Source of the DNA: Phycisphaerales bacterium UBA7708
GTDB lineage: Bacteria; Planctomycetota; Phycisphaerae; Sedimentisphaerales; Anaerohalosphaeraceae
DNA length: 7,022 bases
Direction: 5' to 3'
Assembly (NCBI GenBank): GCA_002482415.1
Contig: DLFY01000128.1
Span: forward strand, 1,365 to 8,386
Within the stretch, counting starts at the first letter, position 1. Every line of letters begins with the position of its first letter. The position numbers were made by a program, and so were the translations under genes. The notes below the pieces were generated by a model. It ran no database searches, was not told where the DNA came from, and worked only from the letters and a program-made list of their open reading frames with translations. Of this stretch, positions 1 through 6,548 are shown one piece after another.

Positions 1-270
1 CTGGGTAAAAGGAGTCAGGCTGGACAGATCAACCGGCGTTTTAGAGAAATCAACACACTGACCTTGGTAATACGTGATGATTTGTTTCTGCAGGTTGGGC
101 AGGAGCTTTTTGTCAAATTCAGGATTGGCAATCCCGGCCAAAAGATAGTCTTCAACGGATTCTCTGGTTTTCAGCGGCAGACAGGTTCGCAATACACCTT
201 TATCAGTGCAGCAGAAGCCAAAATACCCCGGCCGGGTTTTGAAAATGGTATATTTTATGTCGTCTATCAT
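1..270 (-). CDS. Methylated-DNA--[protein]-cysteine S-methyltransferase, N-terminal half (cut by window edge)
   Basis: The minus-strand frame is open from an ATG at 268-270 to the window edge, giving 90 residues without a stop. The protein begins MIDDIKYTIFKTRPGYFGF and ends in VDLSSLTPFTQ. The first part fits the small N-terminal ribonuclease-like domain of Ogt/MGMT proteins. The ending matches the conserved stretch (F-x-x-P-hydrophobic-DL-x-x-TPF) that leads into the catalytic domain. Family members transfer a methyl or alkyl group from O6-alkylguanine in DNA to an active-site cysteine in a suicide reaction. That cysteine, in a PCHR motif, would lie beyond the window, so activity cannot be judged here. 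The start is supported by an AAGGA ribosome binding site about 4 nt upstream. The gene begins 15 nt after the DUF6485-type gene, so the two are very likely co-transcribed. The family call rests on the domain pattern. Ogt versus an Ada-like form is undecided, so no symbol is given. Confidence 0.78.
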   Translation of the reverse strand, partial: MIDDIKYTIFKTRPGYFGFCCTDKGVLRTCLPLKTRESVEDYLLAGIANPEFDKKLLPNLQKQIITYYQGQCVDFSKTPVDLSSLTPFTQ

Positions 271-274
271 TAAG

Positions 275-279
275 TCCTT
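275..279 (-). promoter_or_regulatory. Ribosome binding site of the methyltransferase gene
   Basis: The minus strand reads AAGGA, preceded by further A residues, ending 4 nt before the ATG at 268-270. It lies in the 15-nt gap after the TGA of the upstream small gene. This supports the start and independent re-initiation within an operon. Confidence 0.6.
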
Positions 280-285
280 TTCTTC

Positions 286-486
286 TCAAAGCTTCCATGC
301 TTTTGCGAAGGCCTCAAAGCTGCGGTCGAAAGTTTTTTCCACCGCCGGCGGAAAGCAGCAGCCCGGCAATTGCCGCATCTTCAAATGATATTGCAGACAG
401 TCGCAGCAGACCCCCTTGTTGGAACAGGGGTCATACGTACAGGTACAGCGCGTCATATTTTTCTGTTTTTTGCAGTCCATAACCAT
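286..486 (-). CDS. Small cysteine-rich protein, DUF6485-type
   Basis: A 66-residue protein with nine cysteines (C5, C14, C16, C21, C27, C28, C30, C43, C44). The core pattern is C-x8-C-x-C-T-Y-x2-C-x5-CC-x-C-x2-YH, followed by QLPGC and then EKTFDRSFEAF. This matches, from memory, the small uncharacterised bacterial family DUF6485 (CTY...G.CC.C..YH...LP.C.F...EKT.DRS). The function is unknown. The clustered cysteines plus H34 suggest bound metal, possibly zinc or an Fe-S centre, which is inference. There is no signal peptide or membrane segment, so it is probably cytoplasmic. The ATG at 484-486 is chosen. A second in-frame ATG at 478-480 (M3) is equally possible, because both keep C5 and neither has a clear Shine-Dalgarno site. 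The gene starts 25 nt after the HEAT-repeat gene and ends 15 nt before the methyltransferase gene, so it is the middle gene of a probable operon. Confidence 0.82.
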   Translation of the reverse strand: MVMDCKKQKNMTRCTCTYDPCSNKGVCCDCLQYHLKMRQLPGCCFPPAVEKTFDRSFEAFAKAWKL

Positions 487-511
487 ATCCGTTATATGTT
501 GTTATTGTGAG

Positions 512-2860
512 TTACCAGTTCCCCCAGGATGGGCCGTGAGCGAAACCAAATTTGATGACTTCATATCCCTTGCCGGTCGCCCAGCTTTCGGCAGCAGAAT
601 AGAGGGTTTGATTGCCGCTGCTCAGAAACAGATTGGCTATGCCAACTGCTGTGTTGTCATTGGTTATGCTGTTTAAACGGCCAATCATCGGCGAGACCAT
701 CTCGTCCAGCCCCATGCCAATCGAAAGACGCATAATCGCATTCATTGCCGACATGTTCTCTGAATTCAGCGCATTCATGAATGCCTCTTTGCCTTTGGGA
801 TCGCTCCAGAGTTTCTTCAGGGCGGCTTTATCCTGTTTGAGACTGGCCACAATCAATTCTTCTTCGGGTGTCTGGGGTTTCCAGCCGGTCTTTTCGGCGC
901 CGGCCAGGAGGTCCGGCGAGCCGCGCCACTTTTTCACACAGTCCAGCATGACCGGATAGGCCCGCGCATCCCCCATTTTGTTGAGGGCTTTGGCGACACC
1001 GCTGGAGCAGTTTTTCTTGAGTTCGGCCAGCAGCAAATCCGCCCCCTCGGGTCCCAGTTGCGCACATTTATCCCAATCTTCGCAGGCGGAATAATACAGG
1101 ACTTTGTCGCGGACCGTCTGCGGCTGCCAGTTGCGTTCCTTGAGGATGGCCAGAATCTTGTCTTTCTGGAATGGGTCGGCCAGCGATTCTGCAAATGCCG
1201 AATCGATACGCGGGTCTTTGAACTTACTCAGCACATCAATCACTTTATCCTGCACCGTGTGATCGTTTTTCTTAAATAGTTCAATCAACGGCTCAACGAT
1301 GGAAGGATCGTTAAATTGAGCAAGGGCCTCGACCGCTTTCTGGCGCGTGACAAAACTATTGGAAGACAATCCTTTCAGAAGCGGTTTGAGCGTATCGGGA
1401 TGCTTGATTTTAAGCAGTGCGGTCATCGCTTCGTCATCCGTGAAAGGCGATTGCATGGCCTGCTCCAGATAAGGGATGGCTTTGGGATTGCCGGTGTTGC
1501 CAAGGGCTTCGATGGCTTCCCGTTTGATGAAGTTGTCCTGGGTGAATTTTCCGATCAATTCGACGGCATAATCCGTTCCAATCCAGCCAAGGTCCCGAAT
1601 CGCCTGTTTCACAACAGTTTGATCCTGGTTGTTCAGCGTCATTTCAATGGGGCGAATCACGGTCTTGCTTTGATAGGCGGCCAGCGCCTTGCCTGCGGCC
1701 TTGCAGACAATTTCGTCGCTGTCCCGCAATGCCGCCAGCAGTGGACGAACGGCCTTGACGTCGGCAATCTGGCCCAGTGCTTCAATGGCCGTGATCTTGA
1801 CCGAGTCCTGCATGGACGAGGCATATTCGGCCGTGGATTGCGTCAGTTGGTTTTCCGCCATCCGGGCATTGATGGCCTTGCGGTCCTGTTCATTGAGTCC
1901 CGCCAGCGCTTCCTGCACCGACGATTCAACGGTGCTGTCGCCGGTTTCAGTTAATGCGGCAGCCGCCAGCCCCCTGACTTTCGGGTCGGCGTCTTTGAGC
2001 AGGGTAATCAGGGGATCCAGGCCGTGATTTTCACCCAGATTGTCAAGGGCCTTGCGGGCGTCTCTTTTAAGAAATGTATCATCCGCATTGGTCAGCAGAT
2101 TTAAATATTTGACGCTCTCATATCCGCCCAGCGTGACCAGCAGTTCGACGGCGTCGTGTTTGAGAAACGGGTCGGATAAGGCGGCTTTATAGAGCGGCTC
2201 TGCGGCGCGAGGGTCACCGGTTTTAGCCAGTGCCGCAGCGGCGGCTTTGGTCGTAAAGGTGTCGCGTCCGGCTGCTGATGCGCCGTTGCGTTCTGATTCA
2301 GTTGGTAAATATTTCAGCAGGGTCGGGACAACCTTCGAATCTCCGATTTCACCGAGGGCTTCAATGACTTTACTGTGTGTTTGTCCAAAGTCCTCCTCTT
2401 TGAGTACTGCCAGCAGCGGCTCGACGGCACGTTTATCCCGCGTGGCACCGAGGGCCTCGATGGCCTTCTGTTTTTCAATAAAATTTTTTGCCGTGCGTAT
2501 ATCCGCAATAAGCTGCTTGAGTGTGGCAGGCGGTGTGGACGCCGTTGGAGCGGAATGTTTATCCCCCCCGGCACAGGCCTGTTTGGCCGTGCTGATTTTT
2601 TCAGCGGCCGGGTCGAGGGGAACATTGGACTGCACTGCTGTTTTCGTGGTCTTTGTCGAATCCGCAGACAACAGTGCAATCAGAGGATCAACAGCACGTT
2701 TGTCCTTCAATTGGCCTAATTGTTCAATAGCCTGACATTGGACCAGCGGATCGGGGTCTTTGAGCTGGCTGATCAGGTCGTCAACCGAATCGGCCCATGA
2801 AAACGCAGTAAATGACAATGCCCACACAAAAAAGACAACCAACATCCGGACAGTTTTCAT
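512..2860 (-). CDS. Sec-exported HEAT-repeat (PBS-lyase-type) protein
   Basis: This 782-residue protein starts with a signal peptide: basic MKTVR, a hydrophobic stretch at about 7-20, and a likely signal peptidase I site after SWA (residue 23). The mature part is mostly HEAT/PBS-lyase-like helical repeats of about 30 residues, each with an A-I/V-E-A-L-G ... A-V-x-P-L-L pattern. Clear copies lie at about 27-66, 130-155, 163-185, 215-245, 280-305, 355-380, 415-440, 445-470 and 505-530. A Thr/Ala/Pro/Lys-rich linker at about 68-112 separates the first repeat from the rest. Residues about 580-782 lose the canonical pattern and end in GPSWGNW. HEAT solenoids bind proteins and have no enzymatic activity of their own. 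This one probably acts as a scaffold in the periplasm or outside the cell. No catalytic motif is seen and the specific role is unknown. The ATG is supported by AGGAG 6 nt upstream and by the signal peptide. The gene has its own promoter and probably leads the operon with the two genes that follow. Confidence 0.9.
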   Translation of the reverse strand: MKTVRMLVVFFVWALSFTAFSWADSVDDLISQLKDPDPLVQCQAIEQLGQLKDKRAVDPLIALLSADSTKTTKTAVQSNVPLDPAAEKISTAKQACAGGDKHSAPTASTPPATLKQLIADIRTAKNFIEKQKAIEALGATRDKRAVEPLLAVLKEEDFGQTHSKVIEALGEIGDSKVVPTLLKYLPTESERNGASAAGRDTFTTKAAAAALAKTGDPRAAEPLYKAALSDPFLKHDAVELLVTLGGYESVKYLNLLTNADDTFLKRDARKALDNLGENHGLDPLITLLKDADPKVRGLAAAALTETGDSTVESSVQEALAGLNEQDRKAINARMAENQLTQSTAEYASSMQDSVKITAIEALGQIADVKAVRPLLAALRDSDEIVCKAAGKALAAYQSKTVIRPIEMTLNNQDQTVVKQAIRDLGWIGTDYAVELIGKFTQDNFIKREAIEALGNTGNPKAIPYLEQAMQSPFTDDEAMTALLKIKHPDTLKPLLKGLSSNSFVTRQKAVEALAQFNDPSIVEPLIELFKKNDHTVQDKVIDVLSKFKDPRIDSAFAESLADPFQKDKILAILKERNWQPQTVRDKVLYYSACEDWDKCAQLGPEGADLLLAELKKNCSSGVAKALNKMGDARAYPVMLDCVKKWRGSPDLLAGAEKTGWKPQTPEEELIVASLKQDKAALKKLWSDPKGKEAFMNALNSENMSAMNAIMRLSIGMGLDEMVSPMIGRLNSITNDNTAVGIANLFLSSGNQTLYSAAESWATGKGYEVIKFGFAHGPSWGNW

Positions 2861-2866
2861 TGAAAA

Positions 2867-2871
2867 CTCCT
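2867..2871 (-). promoter_or_regulatory. Ribosome binding site of the HEAT-repeat gene
   Basis: AGGAG on the minus strand, 6 nt before the ATG at 2858-2860. It fixes the start that includes the signal peptide. Confidence 0.7.
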
Positions 2872-2905
2872 GCTATTGTGATTATTTTTGGGGAAACGAT
2901 AGTAA

Positions 2906-2924
2906 CCCTATAGCAGAAATAGGG
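2906..2924. repeat. Inverted repeat CCCTAT-N7-ATAGGG in the HEAT-gene promoter
   Basis: Two perfect 6-bp arms (2906-2911 and 2919-2924) are separated by 7 nt and span the proposed -10 and most of the spacer. It has no T-tract on the minus strand, so it is not a good terminator. It could be a repressor site or chance. Confidence 0.35.
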
Positions 2925-2934
2925 GGTTTGTCAA
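2907..2934 (-). promoter_or_regulatory. Sigma70-type promoter of the HEAT-repeat operon
   Basis: On the minus strand a perfect -35 box, TTGACA (2929-2934), is followed by a 16-bp spacer and a -10 box, TATAGG (2907-2912, 4 of 6 matches). Transcription would start near 2900, leaving a leader of about 40 nt. The -35 box lies only 10 nt beyond the stop codon of the upstream GTPase gene. An inverted repeat overlaps the -10 and spacer. The call is from sequence pattern only. Confidence 0.55.
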
Positions 2935-2944
2935 GACGGGAATC

Positions 2945-3937
2945 TTACCCAAAATGCAGCTCAATGATTTCCTTGTCGGTCAGCTCATGGTCACGGGGTA
3001 CGCTTTGTCCGTCGTGAACAGTGGCTGAGTGCCAGGCTCTGGCGGATTTGAGCATCTCGGCCAATTGGCGATGAATATGATACGCTAAGTCTACTACTGT
3101 CGAGCCTCGCGGCAGGGTAAACGGTTCTTTCATGTCCGGCTCCTTGCCGGGCTTTTTGGCATAAATACGCACCACGTCGAGGATTTCAAAACAGCGTCGA
3201 GCAAAAATGTCAAGACCTGCTGCCGTTTTGGTGCTGATTTCAATATATTCAAAGGGTCGGGAGGTCAATTCTTTCAGCGTGTCCAGCGTGCCGGCCGGGG
3301 CGATGTCGGATTTGGTGGCGACAACCAGAGTCGGACGGGCCAGATGAACCCATTCGGCATCTTTTTGGGTATCCAGCGGCGGCAGCAATTTATGCGAATC
3401 CAGATATGTTGTACAGACTTCCATCTGTTCCAGCACGTCCCCGGAAAGGTCGATGATGATGGCGATAATGTCGGCACTGCGAAGCGTATTGACCAATCCG
3501 GAAGGAGCAAAATCCGCGGTAATCGGAGGGGTGTCCACCAGTTGAATCTGGACATCCTCAAATTTCATCATTCCCGGCAAAGGTTTTTCGGTGGTGAAAG
3601 GATAATCGGCGACATGAACCTGGGCGTTGGTCAGTTCGGCCAGAATGGAGCTTTTGCCGGTATTGGGCATGCCGATCAGGACGATCTGGCCTGCTCCGCT
3701 TCTGGGAATATGGAAGACATCGACATGTTTAACAGCCCCTTTCTTGCACCCGGATTCAAGCGAAGCCTTGATTTTGCTCATCTTGCGCTTGATATCGGCC
3801 TGAAGACTCTCGGTTCCCTTGTGTTTGGGGATAACGCGGAGCATCTCCTCCAGTGCGGACAGTTTTTCCTCCTCTGTCGCGGCACTGCGATACCAGTCTT
3901 CGGCTTTCTTGTAATCCGGGGTTAAATTTGCGGGCAA
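2945..3937 (-). CDS. DRG/Obg-like GTPase with C-terminal TGS domain
   Basis: This 330-residue protein of the TRAFAC class most resembles DRG-like GTPases. A basic helical N-terminus (about 1-60, containing IPKHKGTE and LQADIKRK) is followed by the G domain. G1 is GMPNTGKSS (89-97), G2 lies around YPFTT (112-116), G3 is DTPP (135-138), G4 is TKSD (208-211) and G5 lies near STK (235-237). A TGS domain occupies about 272-330 (FTLPRGSTVVDLAYHIH ... IIELHFG). TGS GTPases of this group usually contact ribosomes or RNA, so a role in translation or stress is likely but not proven. No large insert between G3 and G4 like that of eukaryotic DRGs is evident. G3 has Pro instead of Gly in DxxG, and G4 has Thr instead of Asn in NKxD. 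The start codon is TTG (3935-3937), chosen because AAGGAG lies 7 nt upstream and the family's MPANLTP beginning is kept. The gene has its own promoter. Confidence 0.9.
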   Translation of the reverse strand: MPANLTPDYKKAEDWYRSAATEEEKLSALEEMLRVIPKHKGTESLQADIKRKMSKIKASLESGCKKGAVKHVDVFHIPRSGAGQIVLIGMPNTGKSSILAELTNAQVHVADYPFTTEKPLPGMMKFEDVQIQLVDTPPITADFAPSGLVNTLRSADIIAIIIDLSGDVLEQMEVCTTYLDSHKLLPPLDTQKDAEWVHLARPTLVVATKSDIAPAGTLDTLKELTSRPFEYIEISTKTAAGLDIFARRCFEILDVVRIYAKKPGKEPDMKEPFTLPRGSTVVDLAYHIHRQLAEMLKSARAWHSATVHDGQSVPRDHELTDKEIIELHFG

Positions 3938-3944
3938 AACGCCT

Positions 3945-3950
3945 CTCCTT
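3945..3950 (-). promoter_or_regulatory. Strong ribosome binding site that fixes the TTG start of the GTPase
   Basis: AAGGAG on the minus strand with a 7-nt spacer to TTG at 3935-3937. No ATG lies at a suitable distance, so this site decides the start codon. Confidence 0.75.
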
Positions 3951-3981
3951 TCAAAGAATTTTACGGTTTCCTATACGCTGA

Positions 3982-4010
3982 ATTATATAAGAAATTGGTT
4001 CAATCTTCAA
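3982..4010 (-). promoter_or_regulatory. Sigma70-type promoter of the GTPase gene
   Basis: On the minus strand TTGAAG (4005-4010) is followed by a 17-bp spacer and a perfect TATAAT (3982-3987). The expected start of transcription is near 3975, with a leader of about 40 nt before the TTG start. It lies just downstream of the abf terminator, so the GTPase gene is probably transcribed from here. Confidence 0.65.
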
Positions 4011-4041
4011 GCCGGCAAATCAAAGTCTCTGCTGTAATTCC

Positions 4042-4074
4042 AAAAAAAAGGGTGAAGCGTTGCGGCTTCACCCT
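4042..4074 (-). terminator. Rho-independent terminator of the arabinofuranosidase gene
   Basis: On the minus strand a perfect 10-bp stem, AGGGTGAAGC / GCTTCACCCT (4065-4074 and 4049-4058), encloses a 6-nt loop. A run of T residues (4042-4049) follows directly, its first T also closing the stem. It starts 12 nt after the abf stop codon. The plus strand lacks a T-tract after the stem, so it works for minus-strand transcription only. Confidence 0.93.
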
Positions 4075-4086
4075 CGATTTATTCGG

Positions 4087-6495
4087 TTATTGAACCGGCA
4101 CTTTAAATACCGTATTGCTGACCGGCGGGACGGTGATTTTGCCCGTCAGGTCAGTGTCCGGCAGCGGGACGATATTGACTTCCAATGGTTTGCCCGCATC
4201 GTTATAGGCCAGCACATTGGGATTGGTAATAATCCACCCCTTGGCCTTGCCGGCAACGGCCAGCCCTTTCAGATTGAGGGTGATTTCATAGGTGTCATAC
4301 GTGGCATTGACAAGGCCAATGGTCATGTATTTGCGGTCTTCGGTCAGTGCAGCCGAAACATCCAGCTTCGTGTTCCATCCGCTGACGTTCAACGGAAGGG
4401 TGCCGAATTCGCGGCGATACAGAATCAGCGGCATGGCCGTCGAATCGAGGAATGCCTCGGTCTTGGTGGTCTTGATGCAGCCGATGACGTTGACGGTCTG
4501 GGCATAGTTGGCCATGAAAATAATATCTGAATTGCGGAAATACTCATGCAGCCCGGCGGCGATGCCCAGCGCATCTTTCATGAAATACCGCGTTCCCAGT
4601 TCCCCGAAGACATGCGGGCCGTACCAGTAGTTCCATTCATCCAGCGCGATGCGGATGTCTTTTTCCTTCAGGCCGGGGATGGTTTCCCGGTATCGGCGAT
4701 GGGCATCGGCTTTGCTCTTGACCATTTCCGGCATCCAACTGACGTGTGCGGTCAGATCGCCGCGGGTCTGACAATAGAAGTGCTCGCTGATCAGATCCAT
4801 GTGGTCGGCACAGTGTCTGAGCATGCCTTCCGTCCAGCCGCCGCCCAGGTCGCCCGAGCCGACGGTCTTGATGGTCGGGTCCACCTTGCGCATCATTTCT
4901 TCGACCCAGTTATGCTTGAGGACATAATGTTCAAGCTGCATATAGCCAAGCTGCCAGCGTCCCCACATTTCGTTGCCGACGCACCACCACTTGACTTTAA
5001 ACGGTTCCCGACTGCCGTTTTGAGCACGCCATTTGCCCATTGGTGTATCGGCCAGGCCGTTGGCGTATTCGACTTCCGCTGCGGCCGAATAGGCATCCCC
5101 AAAACCGGTATTGACTGCAATCATCGGCTCGGTATTGATGAGTTTGCAGAATTCGATGAATTCATGCATCCCGACGTCGTTGGTTTCAATGCCCGTCCAG
5201 GCCGGATTGGTGCGGGTGGGTCGTCGGTCGCGGTCACCCAGACCGTCGCGCCAGTCATAGCCGCTGACAAAGTTGCCGCCCGGCCAGCGATAAACCGGCG
5301 AATCAAGCTGCTTGAGCAGCTCGAGGGTGTCCTTGCGGAAGCCTTTGATGTTGTCGGCCGGCATCAGCGATACGGCTCCAATGACAAAGGACCCGTTGCC
5401 TGTACCCATAATTTCAAGACGTGCATTGCTCGCATCGGCGCCGGCGGTAAATTCAAAATCGTAGGTCTGATAATTCTTGCCGGGCTTTTTGAGTGTCACG
5501 GTCTGGCGGCCCTTGTCGCCGTCGGCCCAGACCAGGCTGACCTGAACAGGGCCAACCGAGCCTTCACCCCGCATGATCACCCGGCCGGTGTAGTCTTTGC
5601 CCTTAATCAGGGCCAGTTCTTCCTGATAAATGCCCGCCGGCGTACCGCTCAGAGTAATCTGCGGACTGTGATTGCCGGACAGCGGATTTTCAGTGGTCAT
5701 CATGACCACGCCGGAGGGTCCGGCGATTTTCCACGGCGAGGCCCGCAGGACGCGAGCTCCGGCGCCGGTGGTTTGCCAGATATTACCCGGCGCGGGAACC
5801 GGAAAATAGAACTTGCGGTCTTCCAGCATTTCCGCCCAGATGCCGCCGTAGATACACTGGCCCAGATGTTCAATGAACTGGCCGTAGATATATTTGGAAA
5901 TCGGCTCTAAGGCCTTTGATGAATCGATCTGAATGTCGATGCCGACGGTTTTGGATTCCGGCTTAATGACCTCCAGCAGGGTCAGTTCGATATCGTCAAA
6001 CCAGGCTTTGCCCGAGGCCTGGCCCCAGCCGCCGAAGAGGCAATTGATTTGCAGCGAGTCGTTGCCGTCGGCCATAAATTCGCATTCCACCCGGGTCCAG
6101 TCCTGGGTACCCGTGATGGATTTGGTTCGGGCCGCATCAATCCCATGAGCATTGAGCTGGACGCCATGGCCGGTGGTGGGGGTTACGTTTTCGGTTTTGA
6201 TCCAGCCGGTCAGGCGGTATTTGCCGAAGGGATTGGCCGGAACGGTCTGTGACCAGGAGGCATCCGCGCCGTCTTTGGATTCAATCATCACACTGCGGGC
6301 CTCGCTGTGTCCGCCTTCGAATACCCTGAACTCGGCAGTGCCTGCCCATGTATTTTGCGTCCAGCCGCGAACGGAGGTGCCGCGGATGGCCTCAAACGAG
6401 GGATTTCTCAAGAGATTTTCCGCACAGACAAGTCCGGATAAACATAAAAGGGTAAGGATAAAATACGATGTGGTTAGGATGCTTTTGCGTCTCAT
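4087..6495 (-). CDS. Secreted GH51 alpha-L-arabinofuranosidase with N-terminal carbohydrate-binding module
   Basis: An 802-residue enzyme predicted to remove terminal alpha-L-arabinofuranosyl residues from arabinan, arabinoxylan or related polymers. A signal peptide (MRRKS, then a hydrophobic core) probably ends after VCA at residue 25. Residues about 26-178 form a CBM4/9-like jelly roll (NLLRNPSFE ... AWFDDIEL). The GH51 part starts near 185 with YGQFIEHLGQCIYGGIW. A second jelly-roll-like stretch (about 250-380) is inserted before RWPGGNF at 403-409. This layout is also seen in larger GH51 enzymes of plants and fungi. The (beta/alpha)8 barrel carries the acid/base Glu509 in VGNEMWG and the nucleophile Glu620 in ALDEWNYW, so both catalytic residues are present. 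A C-terminal beta-sandwich covers about 675-802. The ATG has AGGAGA 5 nt upstream. A strong promoter and terminator make it a single-gene unit, with no sugar transporter, SusC/D pair or regulator beside it. A lipoprotein is unlikely, because the residue before Cys24 is Val. Confidence 0.95.
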   Translation of the reverse strand: MRRKSILTTSYFILTLLCLSGLVCAENLLRNPSFEAIRGTSVRGWTQNTWAGTAEFRVFEGGHSEARSVMIESKDGADASWSQTVPANPFGKYRLTGWIKTENVTPTTGHGVQLNAHGIDAARTKSITGTQDWTRVECEFMADGNDSLQINCLFGGWGQASGKAWFDDIELTLLEVIKPESKTVGIDIQIDSSKALEPISKYIYGQFIEHLGQCIYGGIWAEMLEDRKFYFPVPAPGNIWQTTGAGARVLRASPWKIAGPSGVVMMTTENPLSGNHSPQITLSGTPAGIYQEELALIKGKDYTGRVIMRGEGSVGPVQVSLVWADGDKGRQTVTLKKPGKNYQTYDFEFTAGADASNARLEIMGTGNGSFVIGAVSLMPADNIKGFRKDTLELLKQLDSPVYRWPGGNFVSGYDWRDGLGDRDRRPTRTNPAWTGIETNDVGMHEFIEFCKLINTEPMIAVNTGFGDAYSAAAEVEYANGLADTPMGKWRAQNGSREPFKVKWWCVGNEMWGRWQLGYMQLEHYVLKHNWVEEMMRKVDPTIKTVGSGDLGGGWTEGMLRHCADHMDLISEHFYCQTRGDLTAHVSWMPEMVKSKADAHRRYRETIPGLKEKDIRIALDEWNYWYGPHVFGELGTRYFMKDALGIAAGLHEYFRNSDIIFMANYAQTVNVIGCIKTTKTEAFLDSTAMPLILYRREFGTLPLNVSGWNTKLDVSAALTEDRKYMTIGLVNATYDTYEITLNLKGLAVAGKAKGWIITNPNVLAYNDAGKPLEVNIVPLPDTDLTGKITVPPVSNTVFKVPVQ

Positions 6496-6500
6496 GCCAG

Positions 6501-6506
6501 TCTCCT
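6501..6506 (-). promoter_or_regulatory. Ribosome binding site of the arabinofuranosidase gene
   Basis: AGGAGA on the minus strand, 5 nt before the ATG at 6493-6495. It supports the start that includes the signal peptide. Confidence 0.7.
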
Positions 6507-6548
6507 GTAAAAAAAGTCAACGTTTCCTTACGATATTATTCGGCAACG

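Noticed and set aside
487..511. Terminator or promoter between the HEAT gene and the small Cys-rich gene
   Set aside because: The 25-nt gap has no hairpin, no T-tract and no room for a promoter, so the genes are treated as one operon.
1316..1954. Plus-strand open frame of 212 codons
   Set aside because: It is a shadow of the HEAT-repeat gene. Its apparent internal similarity reflects the repeats read backwards.
2906..2924. Terminator for the GTPase gene
   Set aside because: The hairpin has only 6 bp and no T-run follows it on the minus strand, so it was listed as an inverted repeat instead.
3344..3925. Plus-strand open frame of 193 codons
   Set aside because: It is antisense to the GTPase gene, with no domain resemblance and no promoter or ribosome binding site of its own.
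4546..5910. Long plus-strand open frame of 454 codons
   Set aside because: It lies wholly antisense to the arabinofuranosidase catalytic region, has no recognisable domain and no convincing ribosome binding site, and is explained by the codon use of the minus-strand gene.
6421..6495. Lipoprotein signal at Cys18 or Cys24 of the arabinofuranosidase
   Set aside because: The residues before the cysteines (Leu at 17, Val at 23) do not fit a lipobox, which needs Gly, Ala or Ser there. VCA followed by Glu fits signal peptidase I.
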